Position numbers and translations under genes: made by a program | Notes under the pieces: generated by a model | What the model was told of the DNA's origin: nothing | What the model saw: only the letters and a program-made list of their open reading frames with translations | The model's database searches: none | Shown here: in pieces, positions 1 through 7,355 of the stretch | How the letters are laid out: every line of letters starts with the position of its first letter | Position numbering within the stretch: position 1 is the stretch's first letter | Assembly: GCF_000282615.1 (NCBI RefSeq) | Contig: NZ_AKIY01000228.1 | Coordinates: 1-47,300, forward strand | From: Bradyrhizobium sp. YR681 | Lineage (GTDB): Bacteria; Pseudomonadota; Alphaproteobacteria; Rhizobiales; Xanthobacteraceae | Reading direction: 5' to 3' | DNA length: 47,300 nucleotides

Positions 1-540
1 AAAAAGCCGATCGGCTGGTCGACCATCATCATCGCGGCCCTGGTGGCGGTGAGCGCTGCGTTGGTCTGGCGGCGTGACGGCACCGACGGCGTCCTCGACA
101 TTCTCACCCACGATCTCTCCCTGTTCGGCGGCATCCTGCCGCGCGTGCTGGCCGGCTGCCTGCTCGGGGCCTTCATCTCCGAGATATTGCCGCACGAAAG
201 AGTCTCGCGTTCGCTGGGGCCGAAATCTGGCCTGAAGGGCCTTCTGATCGGCACCGCCTTCGGCGCGATCCTGCCGGGCGGTCCCTTCACCGCCTATCCG
301 GTGGCGAGCGCGCTGCTCGCGGTCGGCGCCGATTTCGGCGCCACCATCGCCATGGTCGTGAGCTGGACGCTGATCGGCTATGGCCGGGCGGTGGCCTGGG
401 AAATCCCGATCATGGGCACCGATTTCACGCTGTGGCGGATCGTCATCTCGCTGCCGCTGCCGGTGCTCGCCGGCGCGCTCGGCCGCTTCGTCTATGTCCG
501 GATGTATCCGAAGCCGGTGGCCAAGGACGACGAGAATTGA
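1..540 (+). CDS. ArsP/DUF318-family permease, first half-size subunit (5' end outside window)
   Basis: The reading frame is open from base 1, so the gene begins upstream; 179 codons are visible before the TGA. The protein is a multi-span membrane protein of the ArsP_1 (DUF318) permease family, with several hydrophobic segments and a conserved loop reading PGGPFTAYP followed by a segment ending WEIPIM. Family members export trivalent methylated arsenicals or move unknown substrates; the substrate here cannot be read from sequence. Usual members have about 300-350 residues with two related halves. This one appears to hold only one half, and the next gene carries the matching second half. Its stop overlaps the TTG start of that gene, which implies translational coupling. 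The closeness of zinc-transport genes suggests, but does not prove, a metal-related role. Confidence 0.75.
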   Translation, partial: KKPIGWSTIIIAALVAVSAALVWRRDGTDGVLDILTHDLSLFGGILPRVLAGCLLGAFISEILPHERVSRSLGPKSGLKGLLIGTAFGAILPGGPFTAYPVASALLAVGADFGATIAMVVSWTLIGYGRAVAWEIPIMGTDFTLWRIVISLPLPVLAGALGRFVYVRMYPKPVAKDDEN

Positions 541-1037
541 GCGCCGCGCTTCTCATCGACATCCTGCTGTGGGGCTCGGTCTTCGGCGTCGGCCTGATCG
601 CTTTCCGCCGCGGCCCTCCGGTGTTCAAGGCTTCGCTGCGCGAAGGCTCGATGGATTTCATCAACATCGTGCCCCGGATTGCGCTGGGTGTGATCGGCTC
701 CGGCTATATCGCGGCGATCATCCCGCAGGAGGTCATCACCGGCTGGCTCGGGCCTGACAGCGGCTGGCTGGGTGTCGCAACCGCCGTGGTCGCTGGTGCG
801 GCGACGCCAGGCGGGCCCGTGATCGGCTTCTCCATCGGCACGGTGGCCCTGAAGTCGGGCGGCGGCGTGCCCCAGGTGGTCGCCTATGTCGTCGCCTGGG
901 CGCTGTTTGCCTTCCAGCGGGTAATCCTGTGGGAAATCCCGTTCATGCCGGCCCGTTTCGTCTGGTTCCGCTGTGCGGTTTCAGTGCCGTTCCCGTTCGT
1001 GGCCGCCGCCATCGCGATGGTGATCGGCAAGCCCTGA
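537..1037 (+). CDS. ArsP/DUF318-family permease, second half-size subunit
   Basis: A 166-residue membrane protein related to the preceding gene product: it repeats the PGGP loop (in the context ATPGGPVIGF) and the WEIPFM signature. I place the start at TTG 537, which overlaps the stop of the upstream gene (TTGA). An in-frame ATG at 432 lies deep inside the upstream gene and would add about 35 residues of arginine/alanine-rich shadow sequence. The two genes look like the N- and C-terminal halves of a normal ArsP permease carried as separate, coupled subunits that would form a heterodimer in the inner membrane. That assembly is inferred; the paralogy of the two halves is visible in the sequence. 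Confidence 0.72.
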   Translation: MSAALLIDILLWGSVFGVGLIAFRRGPPVFKASLREGSMDFINIVPRIALGVIGSGYIAAIIPQEVITGWLGPDSGWLGVATAVVAGAATPGGPVIGFSIGTVALKSGGGVPQVVAYVVAWALFAFQRVILWEIPFMPARFVWFRCAVSVPFPFVAAAIAMVIGKP

Positions 1038-1056
1038 GCGGCCGTGGACAGAGGCA

Positions 1057-1073
1057 ATGTTATAATATAACGT
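1057..1073 (+). promoter_or_regulatory. Zur box (zinc uptake regulator operator)
   Basis: GTTATAATATAAC at 1059-1071 is a perfect 13-base palindrome centred on base 1065, with a further matching pair at 1057/1073. It agrees with the alphaproteobacterial Zur consensus built on GTTATA-N-TATAAC. It lies 7 bases before the ATG of the His-rich microprotein and just ahead of the zinc ABC genes. A TATAAT hexamer (1061-1066) sits inside it, so bound Zur would be expected to cover the promoter. Binding is inferred from the match and the position. Confidence 0.82.
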
Positions 1074-1080
1074 CCTCGGC

Positions 1081-1317
1081 ATGGTTCCCGCCGCGTCCCC
1101 CGCCCATCATCACGACCATTCCCATGGTCATTCCCATGACCACGGTCATTCGCACGGGCACGACCACAGCCACGCCCATGTCCACGATGCGGCCTCGCCG
1201 CATCCGGCCCAGGCGGCGCCCTGGTCGATCCTGCGCATGTCCCTGGCGGGCCGCCTCTCAGCGGCGGTGGCCGTCTGCGCCGTGCTCTGGGGCGTGGTCT
1301 TCCTGGCGATGAGGTGA
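1081..1317 (+). CDS. His-rich small membrane protein in zinc operon
   Basis: A 78-residue protein. Residues 9-36 are a histidine/aspartate/serine repeat (16 histidines in the whole protein, mostly as H-x-H). Residues about 57-76 form one hydrophobic segment (AVAVCAVLWGVVFLAM). The DNA repeat of CAC/CAT codons is kept in one frame and ends in a membrane segment, which argues for a real gene. It is the first gene after the Zur box, and its stop overlaps the GTG start of the ABC ATPase gene, so it is probably co-expressed. Likely role: a membrane-anchored zinc-binding or zinc-delivery accessory for the transporter. This is inferred; I do not recognise a named family. No clear Shine-Dalgarno sequence precedes the ATG, so leaderless translation is possible. 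Confidence 0.7.
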   Translation: MVPAASPAHHHDHSHGHSHDHGHSHGHDHSHAHVHDAASPHPAQAAPWSILRMSLAGRLSAAVAVCAVLWGVVFLAMR

Positions 1318-2075
1318 GGATGGCGGCCGTTCACTTCCACAACGTCACGCTCGGCTATGATCGGCACCCGGCCGTGCACCATCTCAACGGCGAGGTGGCC
1401 CCCGGCGCGCTGGTCGCCGTGATCGGCCCGAACGGAGCCGGCAAGTCGACCCTGCTGCGCGGCATCGTCGGCATCCTCCGGCCGCTCGATGGCAGCATCC
1501 ATCTCGGCGGGCTCGATTCCCGCGACATCGCTTATCTGCCGCAGAGCGCGGAGATCGACCGCAGCTTTCCGATCTCGGTGTTCGATTTCGTCGGCACCGG
1601 GTTGTGGCGCGACGCCGGCCTGTTCGGCGGCATCGGCAAGGCCGCGCGCGAAAAGATTCTCCGCGCGATTGCGTCGGTGGGCCTCAATGGCTTCGAGAAC
1701 CGGCCGATCGGCACGCTCTCCGGCGGCCAGATGCAGCGCGTGCTGTTCGCGCGCGTGCTGCTCCAGGATGCGCGGCTGATCGTGCTCGACGAGCCCTTCA
1801 ACGCCATCGACAGCAAGACCACGACCGATCTGCTCGCGCTGGTGAAGCACTGGCACGGCGAGGGCCGCACCGTGCTTGCCGCGCTGCACGACATGGAGAT
1901 GGTGCGCAACCATTTCACCGAGACGCTGGTGCTGGCGCGCGGCCCCGTGGCCTGGGGGCCGACGGGGGAGGTGCTGACGCCGGAAAACCTGCTGGTCGCG
2001 ATGCGGATGTGCGAAGCGTTCGACGACAGCGCGACAGCCTGCGCGGCCGACGATACCCGCTCGCGGGCCGCGTGA
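1314..2075 (+). CDS. znuC: Zinc/manganese ABC transporter ATPase (ZnuC/AztA-like)
   Basis: A 253-residue ATPase of the metal (MZT) ABC importer class. It has Walker A GPNGAGKST at residues 38-46, signature LSGGQ near residue 136, Walker B ending LDEP near 160, and the switch histidine in AALHDME. It powers import of zinc, or possibly manganese, through the adjacent permease. GTG 1314 overlaps the previous stop (GTGA); ATG 1320 is an alternative start two codons in. It is followed after 6 bases by the permease gene and then the binding protein, giving a complete importer. Regulation by zinc through the upstream Zur box is inferred. The symbol is by family; aztA is an equally possible name. Confidence 0.88.
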   Translation: MRMAAVHFHNVTLGYDRHPAVHHLNGEVAPGALVAVIGPNGAGKSTLLRGIVGILRPLDGSIHLGGLDSRDIAYLPQSAEIDRSFPISVFDFVGTGLWRDAGLFGGIGKAAREKILRAIASVGLNGFENRPIGTLSGGQMQRVLFARVLLQDARLIVLDEPFNAIDSKTTTDLLALVKHWHGEGRTVLAALHDMEMVRNHFTETLVLARGPVAWGPTGEVLTPENLLVAMRMCEAFDDSATACAADDTRSRAA

Positions 2076-2081
2076 CATGCG

Positions 2082-2951
2082 ATGATCTATGACGCGCTGA
2101 TCGGGCCGTTCGCCGAATTCGAGTTCATGCGGCGGGCGCTCGCCGCCGTGATCGCGCTGTCGCTGGCGGGTGCGCCGATCGGCGTGTTCCTTATGTTGCG
2201 GCGGATGAGCCTCGTCGGCGATGCCATGGCGCATGCGATCCTGCCCGGTGCGGCCGTGGGCTTCCTGCTCTCCGGCCTCAATCTGTTTGCGATGACGGCC
2301 GGCGGCCTGATCGCCGGCTTTGCAGTCGCGATCCTCTCAGGCCTGGTCGCGCGCTCGACCGGGCTGAAGGAGGATGCCTCGCTCGCGACCTTCTATCTTG
2401 CCTCGCTGGCGCTCGGCGTCACCATCGTTTCGATCAAGGGCACCAATATCGACCTGCTGCACGTGCTGTTCGGCAACATCCTCGCGATGGACGACCAGAC
2501 GCTGCTGGTGGTCGCCTTCAACGCCACGGTGACGCTGCTGGTGCTCGCGGTGATCTATCGCCCGCTGGTGATCGAGAGTGTCGATCCCCTGTTTTTACGC
2601 ACCGTCAGCCGCGCCGGGGGCCCTGCGCATCTCGCCTTCCTCGCGCTGGTCGTCATCAATCTCGTCAACGGCTTTCAGGCGCTCGGTACGCTGCTGGCGG
2701 TCGGATTGATGATCCTGCCGGCCGGCATCGCCCGGTTCTGGTCGCGCGATCTCACGGTCATGATCTGCATCGCCGTCGTCGTCGCCACCGTCTCGGGCTA
2801 TGCCGGGCTCGTGCTGTCATTCCAGACCCGCGTGCCCTCTGGCCCTGCGATCATTCTGGTGGCGACCGTGCTTTACATCGTCTCCGTCCTGTTCGGCCGC
2901 GTCGGCGGCATCGTCCGGCAACTGTTTCCCGGCCGGCATCTGGAAGCGTGA
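2082..2951 (+). CDS. znuB: Zinc/manganese ABC transporter permease (ZnuB/AztB-like)
   Basis: A 289-residue ABC-3 family inner-membrane permease with about eight hydrophobic segments. The family motif area LVGDAMAHAILPGAAVG (residues about 43-60) and the GTLLAVGLMILPA stretch near residue 205 are typical of ZnuB-type subunits. It begins 6 bases after the ATPase stop, and its own stop sits 2 bases before the ATG of the binding-protein gene, so the three importer genes form one tight unit. Length matches the family. The choice of zinc over manganese rests on the Zur box, not on the permease sequence. Confidence 0.88.
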   Translation: MIYDALIGPFAEFEFMRRALAAVIALSLAGAPIGVFLMLRRMSLVGDAMAHAILPGAAVGFLLSGLNLFAMTAGGLIAGFAVAILSGLVARSTGLKEDASLATFYLASLALGVTIVSIKGTNIDLLHVLFGNILAMDDQTLLVVAFNATVTLLVLAVIYRPLVIESVDPLFLRTVSRAGGPAHLAFLALVVINLVNGFQALGTLLAVGLMILPAGIARFWSRDLTVMICIAVVVATVSGYAGLVLSFQTRVPSGPAIILVATVLYIVSVLFGRVGGIVRQLFPGRHLEA

Positions 2952-2953
2952 CG

Positions 2954-3817
2954 ATGCGGCGTTTTCTCGTTTGTATGCTCTTGCTGATCGCCTCGCCGCT
3001 GCACGCGGCCGAGCGGCTCAATGTCGTCGCCAGCTTCTCGATCCTCGGCGATTTCGTCCGGAACGTCGGCGGCGACCGGGTCAATGTCACGACGCTGGTC
3101 GGCCCCGACAGCGACGTCCATGTCTACACGCCGGCGCCAAGCGATGCGAAGCGGATCGCGGATGCAAGGCTTGTCATCGTCAATGGGCTTGGGCTGGAGG
3201 GCTGGCTGCCGCGCCTCGTGCAATCGTCCGGCGCCAAGGCGACGGTGGTTACCGCCAGCGCCGGCATTGCCCCGCACAAACTCGGCTCGGGCTCCGATCC
3301 GCATGCCTGGCAGTCCGTCCCCAACGCCAAAACCTACGTGACCGACATCGCCAACGCGCTGGCCGCCGCCGATCCTGACGATGCGGACTTCTTCCGCGCC
3401 GAGGCCAAGGCCTATCTGGAAAAGCTCGAAACGCTCGATCGTGATGTCCGCGACGCCGTGGCCAGGATCCCGGCCGACCGGCGCAAGGTGATCTCCACCC
3501 ATGACGCCTTCGGCTATTTCGCCGCCGAATATGGCATCCAGTTCATCGCCCCCTTGGGCGTCTCCACCGAAACCGAGCCCAGCGCGCGGGACATCGCGGC
3601 CATCATTGGCCAGATCAGGGCCCAGAAAATCCCGGCCGTTTTCCTGGAAAATATCAGCGACGACCGCCTGATCCGGCGAATCGCGGCCGAGACCGGCGCC
3701 AAGGTCGGCGGGACCCTGATTTCAGACGGTTTGACCGGCGAAAAGGGGCCTGCACCCACTTACATTGATATGGTCAGGCACAATATAAAGGCCCTGACCA
3801 GCGCGCTTGACCATTAG
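2954..3817 (+). CDS. znuA: Periplasmic zinc-binding protein of ABC importer (ZnuA/AztC-like)
   Basis: A 287-residue cluster A-I substrate-binding protein with a signal peptide (MRRFLVCMLLLIASPLHAAE). Likely metal ligands are the histidines in SDVHVYTP, DPHAW and STHDAFG, plus a late acidic residue in LISDGLT. It lacks the long His-rich loop found in classical ZnuA, so it resembles AztC more closely. I chose ATG 2954 because GGAAG at 2942-2946 gives a 7-base spacing; GTG 2948, which overlaps the previous stop, would leave too little room. It hands metal to the ABC permease encoded just upstream. Zinc is the likely ligand because of the Zur box; manganese is less likely. Confidence 0.87.
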   Translation: MRRFLVCMLLLIASPLHAAERLNVVASFSILGDFVRNVGGDRVNVTTLVGPDSDVHVYTPAPSDAKRIADARLVIVNGLGLEGWLPRLVQSSGAKATVVTASAGIAPHKLGSGSDPHAWQSVPNAKTYVTDIANALAAADPDDADFFRAEAKAYLEKLETLDRDVRDAVARIPADRRKVISTHDAFGYFAAEYGIQFIAPLGVSTETEPSARDIAAIIGQIRAQKIPAVFLENISDDRLIRRIAAETGAKVGGTLISDGLTGEKGPAPTYIDMVRHNIKALTSALDH

Positions 3818-3871
3818 GCAGGGGGCCACCCCGCCTCGCGTCGCGCGGAAAAGCCCGAAGTCGGAGTTGTT

Positions 3872-4921
3872 ATGTCTGAAGCGACCTCCCAGAAAATTCC
3901 CGTGACCGTCCTGACCGGCTATCTCGGTGCCGGCAAGACCACGCTTTTGAACCGCATCCTGTCGGAGAACCACGGCAAGAAATACGCCGTCATCGTCAAC
4001 GAATTCGGCGAGATCGGCATCGACAACGACCTCATCATCGGCGCCGATGAGGAAGTGTTCGAAATGAACAACGGCTGCATCTGCTGCACCGTGCGCGGCG
4101 ATCTCGTCCGCATCATGGACGGGTTGATGAAGCGCAAGGGCAAGTTCGACGCCATCCTTGTCGAGACCACCGGCCTTGCCGATCCGGCGCCGGTCGCGCA
4201 GACCTTCTTCGTCGACGAGGACGTGCAGAAGAACGCCCGGCTCGATGCGGTGGTCACGGTCGCCGACGCCAAATGGCTGTCCGACCGGCTCAAGGACGCG
4301 CCCGAAGCCAAGAACCAGATCGCCTTCGCCGACGTCATCGTGCTGAACAAGACCGATCTCGTCACCAAGGGCGAGCTTGCCGAGGTCGAGGCCCGGATCC
4401 GCGCCATCAACCCCTACGCCAAGCTGCACCGCACCGAGCGCTGCTCGGTGGCGCTGGCTGACGTGCTCGATCGCGGTGCGTTCGACCTCGACCGCATACT
4501 CGACATCGAGCCGGACTTTTTGAATGCCGACGATCATGACCACGACCATGATCATCACCATCATGGCCACGACCATCATCACGATCATGATCACAGCCAC
4601 GGCCTGAAGCACTATCACGACGAGGACATGCAGTCGTTGTCGCTCAAGACCGACAAGCCGCTCGACCCGAACGTGTTCATGCCCTGGCTCCAGAATTTGG
4701 TGCAGGTCGAGGGCGGCAAGATCCTGCGCTCCAAGGGCATCCTCGCCTTCCATGACGATGACGACCGCTACGTCTTCCAGGGCGTCCACATGATGCTGGA
4801 GGGCAACCACCAGCGGAAATGGAAGGACGGCGAGGCGCGCGAGAGCCGCCTCGTCTTCATCGGCCGCGAATTGCCGGAAAAGGCCATTCGCGAGGGCTTT
4901 GAGAGCTGCATCGTCTCGTGA
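3872..4921 (+). CDS. COG0523 (CobW-type) GTPase, probable zinc metallochaperone
   Basis: A 349-residue G3E-family P-loop GTPase. It has Walker A GYLGAGKT at residues 16-23, the family hallmark GCICC (C69, C71, C72) as the metal site, NKTD near residue 158 for guanine recognition, and a His/Asp-rich loop at about residues 219-245. A CobW C-terminal domain follows. Members deliver zinc or other metals to client proteins, often under zinc shortage. A Shine-Dalgarno GGAG lies about 8 bases before the ATG. I see no clear Zur palindrome in the 54 bases separating it from the binding-protein gene, so it may be read through from the upstream operon. Clients are unknown; the coupled WD40 gene is a candidate partner. 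Confidence 0.88.
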   Translation: MSEATSQKIPVTVLTGYLGAGKTTLLNRILSENHGKKYAVIVNEFGEIGIDNDLIIGADEEVFEMNNGCICCTVRGDLVRIMDGLMKRKGKFDAILVETTGLADPAPVAQTFFVDEDVQKNARLDAVVTVADAKWLSDRLKDAPEAKNQIAFADVIVLNKTDLVTKGELAEVEARIRAINPYAKLHRTERCSVALADVLDRGAFDLDRILDIEPDFLNADDHDHDHDHHHHGHDHHHDHDHSHGLKHYHDEDMQSLSLKTDKPLDPNVFMPWLQNLVQVEGGKILRSKGILAFHDDDDRYVFQGVHMMLEGNHQRKWKDGEARESRLVFIGRELPEKAIREGFESCIVS

Positions 4922-5940
4922 TGAAAGAGTTTACGCCGGCCCCCGATTCCGCCTCGATCGTCTCCGTCACCGACCGCGTCAAGCCGGTTACGCTCGGCAT
5001 GGGCGTGACCTCGGTGCATTTCCTCAGGGATCGCGCCGCCTTCGTCGGCGGCGAGGAGAATGTCGCGTTCGTGGATGCCCAAGGCGAGATCAGCACCGTG
5101 GCCGTGCACAGCGGCGGCATTCTCTCCACAGCCACCGACGGCAAGCGCCTCATCATGGGCGGTGACGATGGCAAGGTCGTCGCGCTCGACGCCAAGGGCG
5201 AGGTGACATTGCTTGCCACCGATCCGAAGCGGCGCTGGATCGATGCGGTCGCGCTGCATCCCGACGGTGCCTATGCCTGGTCGGCCGGCAAGATGGCGAC
5301 CGTCAAGAGCGGCAAGAACGAGGAGAAGTCGCTCGAGGTGCCCTCGACCGTCGGCGGGCTCGCGTTCGCGCCCAAGGGCCTGCGGCTCGCGATCGCCCAT
5401 TATAACGGCGCGACGCTGTGGTTTCCCAACATGGAAGGCTCGGCCGAATTCCTGCCCTGGGCCGGCTCGCATCTCGGCGTCACCTTCAGCCCGGACAACA
5501 AGTTTCTGGTCACCACCATGCACGAGGCGGCGCTGCACGGCTGGCGGCTTGCCGACAGCAGGCACATGCGCATGACCGGCTACCCCGGCCGCGTCCGCTC
5601 GATGTCGTGGAGCGCGGGCGGCAAGGGATTGGCGACGTCCGGCGCCGACACCGTCATCGTCTGGCCGTTCGGCAGCAAGGACGGCCCGATGGGCAAGGAG
5701 CCCGCGATGCTTGCGCCGCTGCAGGCGCGTGTCTCGGTGGTTGCCTGCCATCCGAAGAACGACATCCTCGCCGCCGGCTACAGCGACGGCACGGTGCTGA
5801 TGGTGCGTCTGGAAGACGGTGCCGAGATCCTGGTCCGCCGCAACGGCACCCCGCCCGTGGCCGCGATCGCCTGGAACGCCAAGGGCACGCTGCTGGCCTT
5901 CGCCGACGAAAATGGGGACGGCGGGCTGCTCGAGCTTTAA
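4921..5940 (+). CDS. WD40-repeat protein coupled to COG0523 GTPase
   Basis: A 339-residue cytoplasmic protein made of WD40/beta-propeller type blades, shown by recurring patterns such as GGDDGKVVALD, LAFAPKGLRLAIAH, VTFSPDNKFLVTT and LAAGYSDGTVLMV. No signal peptide is visible. ATG 4921 overlaps the GTPase stop (TGATG); GTG 4918 is an alternative one codon upstream. The tight coupling suggests it works with the GTPase, perhaps as a client or docking platform, but no catalytic residues are visible. In AztABCD zinc systems a propeller protein (AztD) also accompanies the ABC genes, but that protein is periplasmic, so this is probably not the same. Confidence 0.78.
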   Translation: MKEFTPAPDSASIVSVTDRVKPVTLGMGVTSVHFLRDRAAFVGGEENVAFVDAQGEISTVAVHSGGILSTATDGKRLIMGGDDGKVVALDAKGEVTLLATDPKRRWIDAVALHPDGAYAWSAGKMATVKSGKNEEKSLEVPSTVGGLAFAPKGLRLAIAHYNGATLWFPNMEGSAEFLPWAGSHLGVTFSPDNKFLVTTMHEAALHGWRLADSRHMRMTGYPGRVRSMSWSAGGKGLATSGADTVIVWPFGSKDGPMGKEPAMLAPLQARVSVVACHPKNDILAAGYSDGTVLMVRLEDGAEILVRRNGTPPVAAIAWNAKGTLLAFADENGDGGLLEL

Positions 5941-5958
5941 ATTGTCATCCTTCAAGTC

Positions 5959-6079
5959 GTAGGGTGGGCAAAGGCGCTCGTGCGCCGTGCCCACGATCTG
6001 TTTGTGTTGACGGGAGTCGTGGGCACGCTCCGCCTTCGCTCTTCGAGCTACGGCGGACAAGTCGCTTTGCCCACCCTAC
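5959..6079. repeat. Dispersed palindromic repeat (GTAGGGTGGGCAAAG arms)
   Basis: Perfect 15-base outer arms at 5959-5973 and 6065-6079 enclose a second inverted pair (CGTGCCCACGA at 5986-5996 and its complement at 6017-6027). The layout is that of intergenic repeats common in Bradyrhizobium. It fills the gap between the WD40 gene and the MgtC-family gene; an ORF can be read through it, but that reading is repeat sequence, not conserved protein. Confidence 0.75.
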
Positions 6080-6093
6080 TGCAGCTCACATCC

Positions 6094-6810
6094 ATGCGGT
6101 TTCTGACGACCTTCCAGATTGCTGATTTCGCCGACACGCTGGTCAGCCTGTTCACGGCCTTTGTGCTGGGCACACTGATCGGCGCCGAGCGGCAGTACCG
6201 CCAGCGCACCGCGGGCCTGCGCACCAACGTGCTGGTCGCGGTCGGCGCCGCCGCCTTCGTCGATCTCGCCATGCATCTGACCGGCGCTGACGGCGCGGTC
6301 CGGGTGATCTCCTATGTCGTCTCCGGCATCGGCTTCCTTGGTGCCGGCGTCATCATGAAGCAGGGCATGGACGTCCGCGGGCTCAACACCGCGGCGACGC
6401 TGTGGGCCTCGGCCGCCGTCGGCTCCTGCGCCGGCGCCGACATGGTCGCCCAGGCGGCCGCGCTGACCGTGTTCGTCATCGCTGGCAACACCATGCTGCG
6501 CCCGCTGGTCAACGCCATCAACCGCATTCCGTTGAACGAGAAGGCGTCAGAGGCAACCTACTATTTCAAGCTCGCGGTGGCGGCGGATGCCTTGCCCGAC
6601 ATGCGCGATCGCCTCGTCGAAAAGCTGGAGGCCGCGAAATATCCGGTGGCTGATATCGACGTGGTCGAGCTCGGCGAGGACGTTCTTGAGATCGTCGCAA
6701 AGCTGGTCGCCACCGCGGTCGATCCGAACGAGCTGAACGCGGTGGCGACCGATCTCCAGCATTTGCCGGGCGTACGTCACGCCACCTGGGAAGTCAGCAC
6801 CTCGGACTGA
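6094..6810 (+). CDS. MgtC/SapB-family membrane protein
   Basis: A 238-residue protein with four to five N-terminal hydrophobic segments containing the MgtC/SapB signatures GTLIGAERQYRQRTAGLRTN, GIGFLGAGVI and GLNTAATLWASAAVG. A soluble ACT-like C-terminal domain follows from about residue 150. MgtC proteins sit in the inner membrane and affect growth at low magnesium, in part by modulating F-type ATPase. I start at ATG 6094 because the 38 upstream in-frame codons lie inside a palindromic repeat and the MgtC homology begins right after this Met. It stands alone between the repeat and a small membrane-protein gene. Its substrate or target is not visible. Confidence 0.85.
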   Translation: MRFLTTFQIADFADTLVSLFTAFVLGTLIGAERQYRQRTAGLRTNVLVAVGAAAFVDLAMHLTGADGAVRVISYVVSGIGFLGAGVIMKQGMDVRGLNTAATLWASAAVGSCAGADMVAQAAALTVFVIAGNTMLRPLVNAINRIPLNEKASEATYYFKLAVAADALPDMRDRLVEKLEAAKYPVADIDVVELGEDVLEIVAKLVATAVDPNELNAVATDLQHLPGVRHATWEVSTSD

Positions 6811-6911
6811 GCGCGGCGTTTTGGCGCGAGAACGGGCGGTTCCCGCCTTGTCCGGCACGGAACCGCAGTCGGGCCATTTCGTTGATCCCGCAGACAAAGG
6901 CGGTGATCGAC

Positions 6912-7244
6912 ATGACCAGCAACGACAAGCGCCGACTGAAACTGGACTTCATCATCGCCTGCTCGCTGTTCGCAGCCGGCGTTGTGATCTCGGGCGTATC
7001 GATCGCGCAAATCCGCGCCGAGGGCAGGATCGAGTTCGCGCAGGCGACGCCGCCGCTCCAGGGCACGCCGTCCGACGATCAGAACAAGCCCGCGGAAGCC
7101 AAGCCCGGTGGCGACCGGCCGACCACGCCGGCGCCGGAGCCCGCACGCCCCGATCCTCAGACGCAAGGCGCCGCGGGTGCCACCAAACCGGCCTTGCCGC
7201 CAGCCCCGGCGGAGAAGATCGCGCCGCCGATCGAGAAGAAGTAG
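6912..7244 (+). CDS. Small membrane-anchored Pro/Ala-rich protein
   Basis: A 110-residue protein I cannot assign to a family. A basic N-terminus (SNDKRRLK) is followed by one hydrophobic segment at about residues 11-30 (LDFIIACSLFAAGVVISGVS), then a disordered, proline- and alanine-rich tail. That is the layout of a small anchored periplasmic protein. ATG 6912 is preceded by AAAGG at 6896-6900; TTG 6882 is an alternative giving 10 more residues. It is on the same strand as the MgtC-family gene 100 bases upstream and may share its transcript. No function is inferred. Confidence 0.6.
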   Translation: MTSNDKRRLKLDFIIACSLFAAGVVISGVSIAQIRAEGRIEFAQATPPLQGTPSDDQNKPAEAKPGGDRPTTPAPEPARPDPQTQGAAGATKPALPPAPAEKIAPPIEKK

Positions 7245-7258
7245 GCTCGTAGTTGCAG

Positions 7259-7346
7259 CGTCAGGGCCGGGCTTGTCCCGGCCATCCACGTTCTTGGAGC
7301 TGCAGAAAGAAAATTCGTGGATGCCGGGACAAGCCCGGCCATGACG
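7259..7346. repeat. Dispersed palindromic repeat (CCGGGCTTGTCCCGGCC arms)
   Basis: Left arm 7259-7290 and right arm 7316-7346 are near-complementary (both contain CCGGGCTTGTCCCGG or its complement and end in CGTGGATG-type sequence). It lies between convergent genes and could also serve as a transcription end for both. This pattern is common between genes in Bradyrhizobium. Confidence 0.75.
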
Positions 7347-7355
7347 GCTGAGCTG

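Noticed and set aside
4531..4604. CAT/CAC-rich stretch (and 15650-15780, 1105-1190) as a possible DNA repeat or CRISPR-like array
   Set aside because: The periodicity is three bases and codes for histidine-rich loops in frame; there are no spacers or repeats of fixed length.
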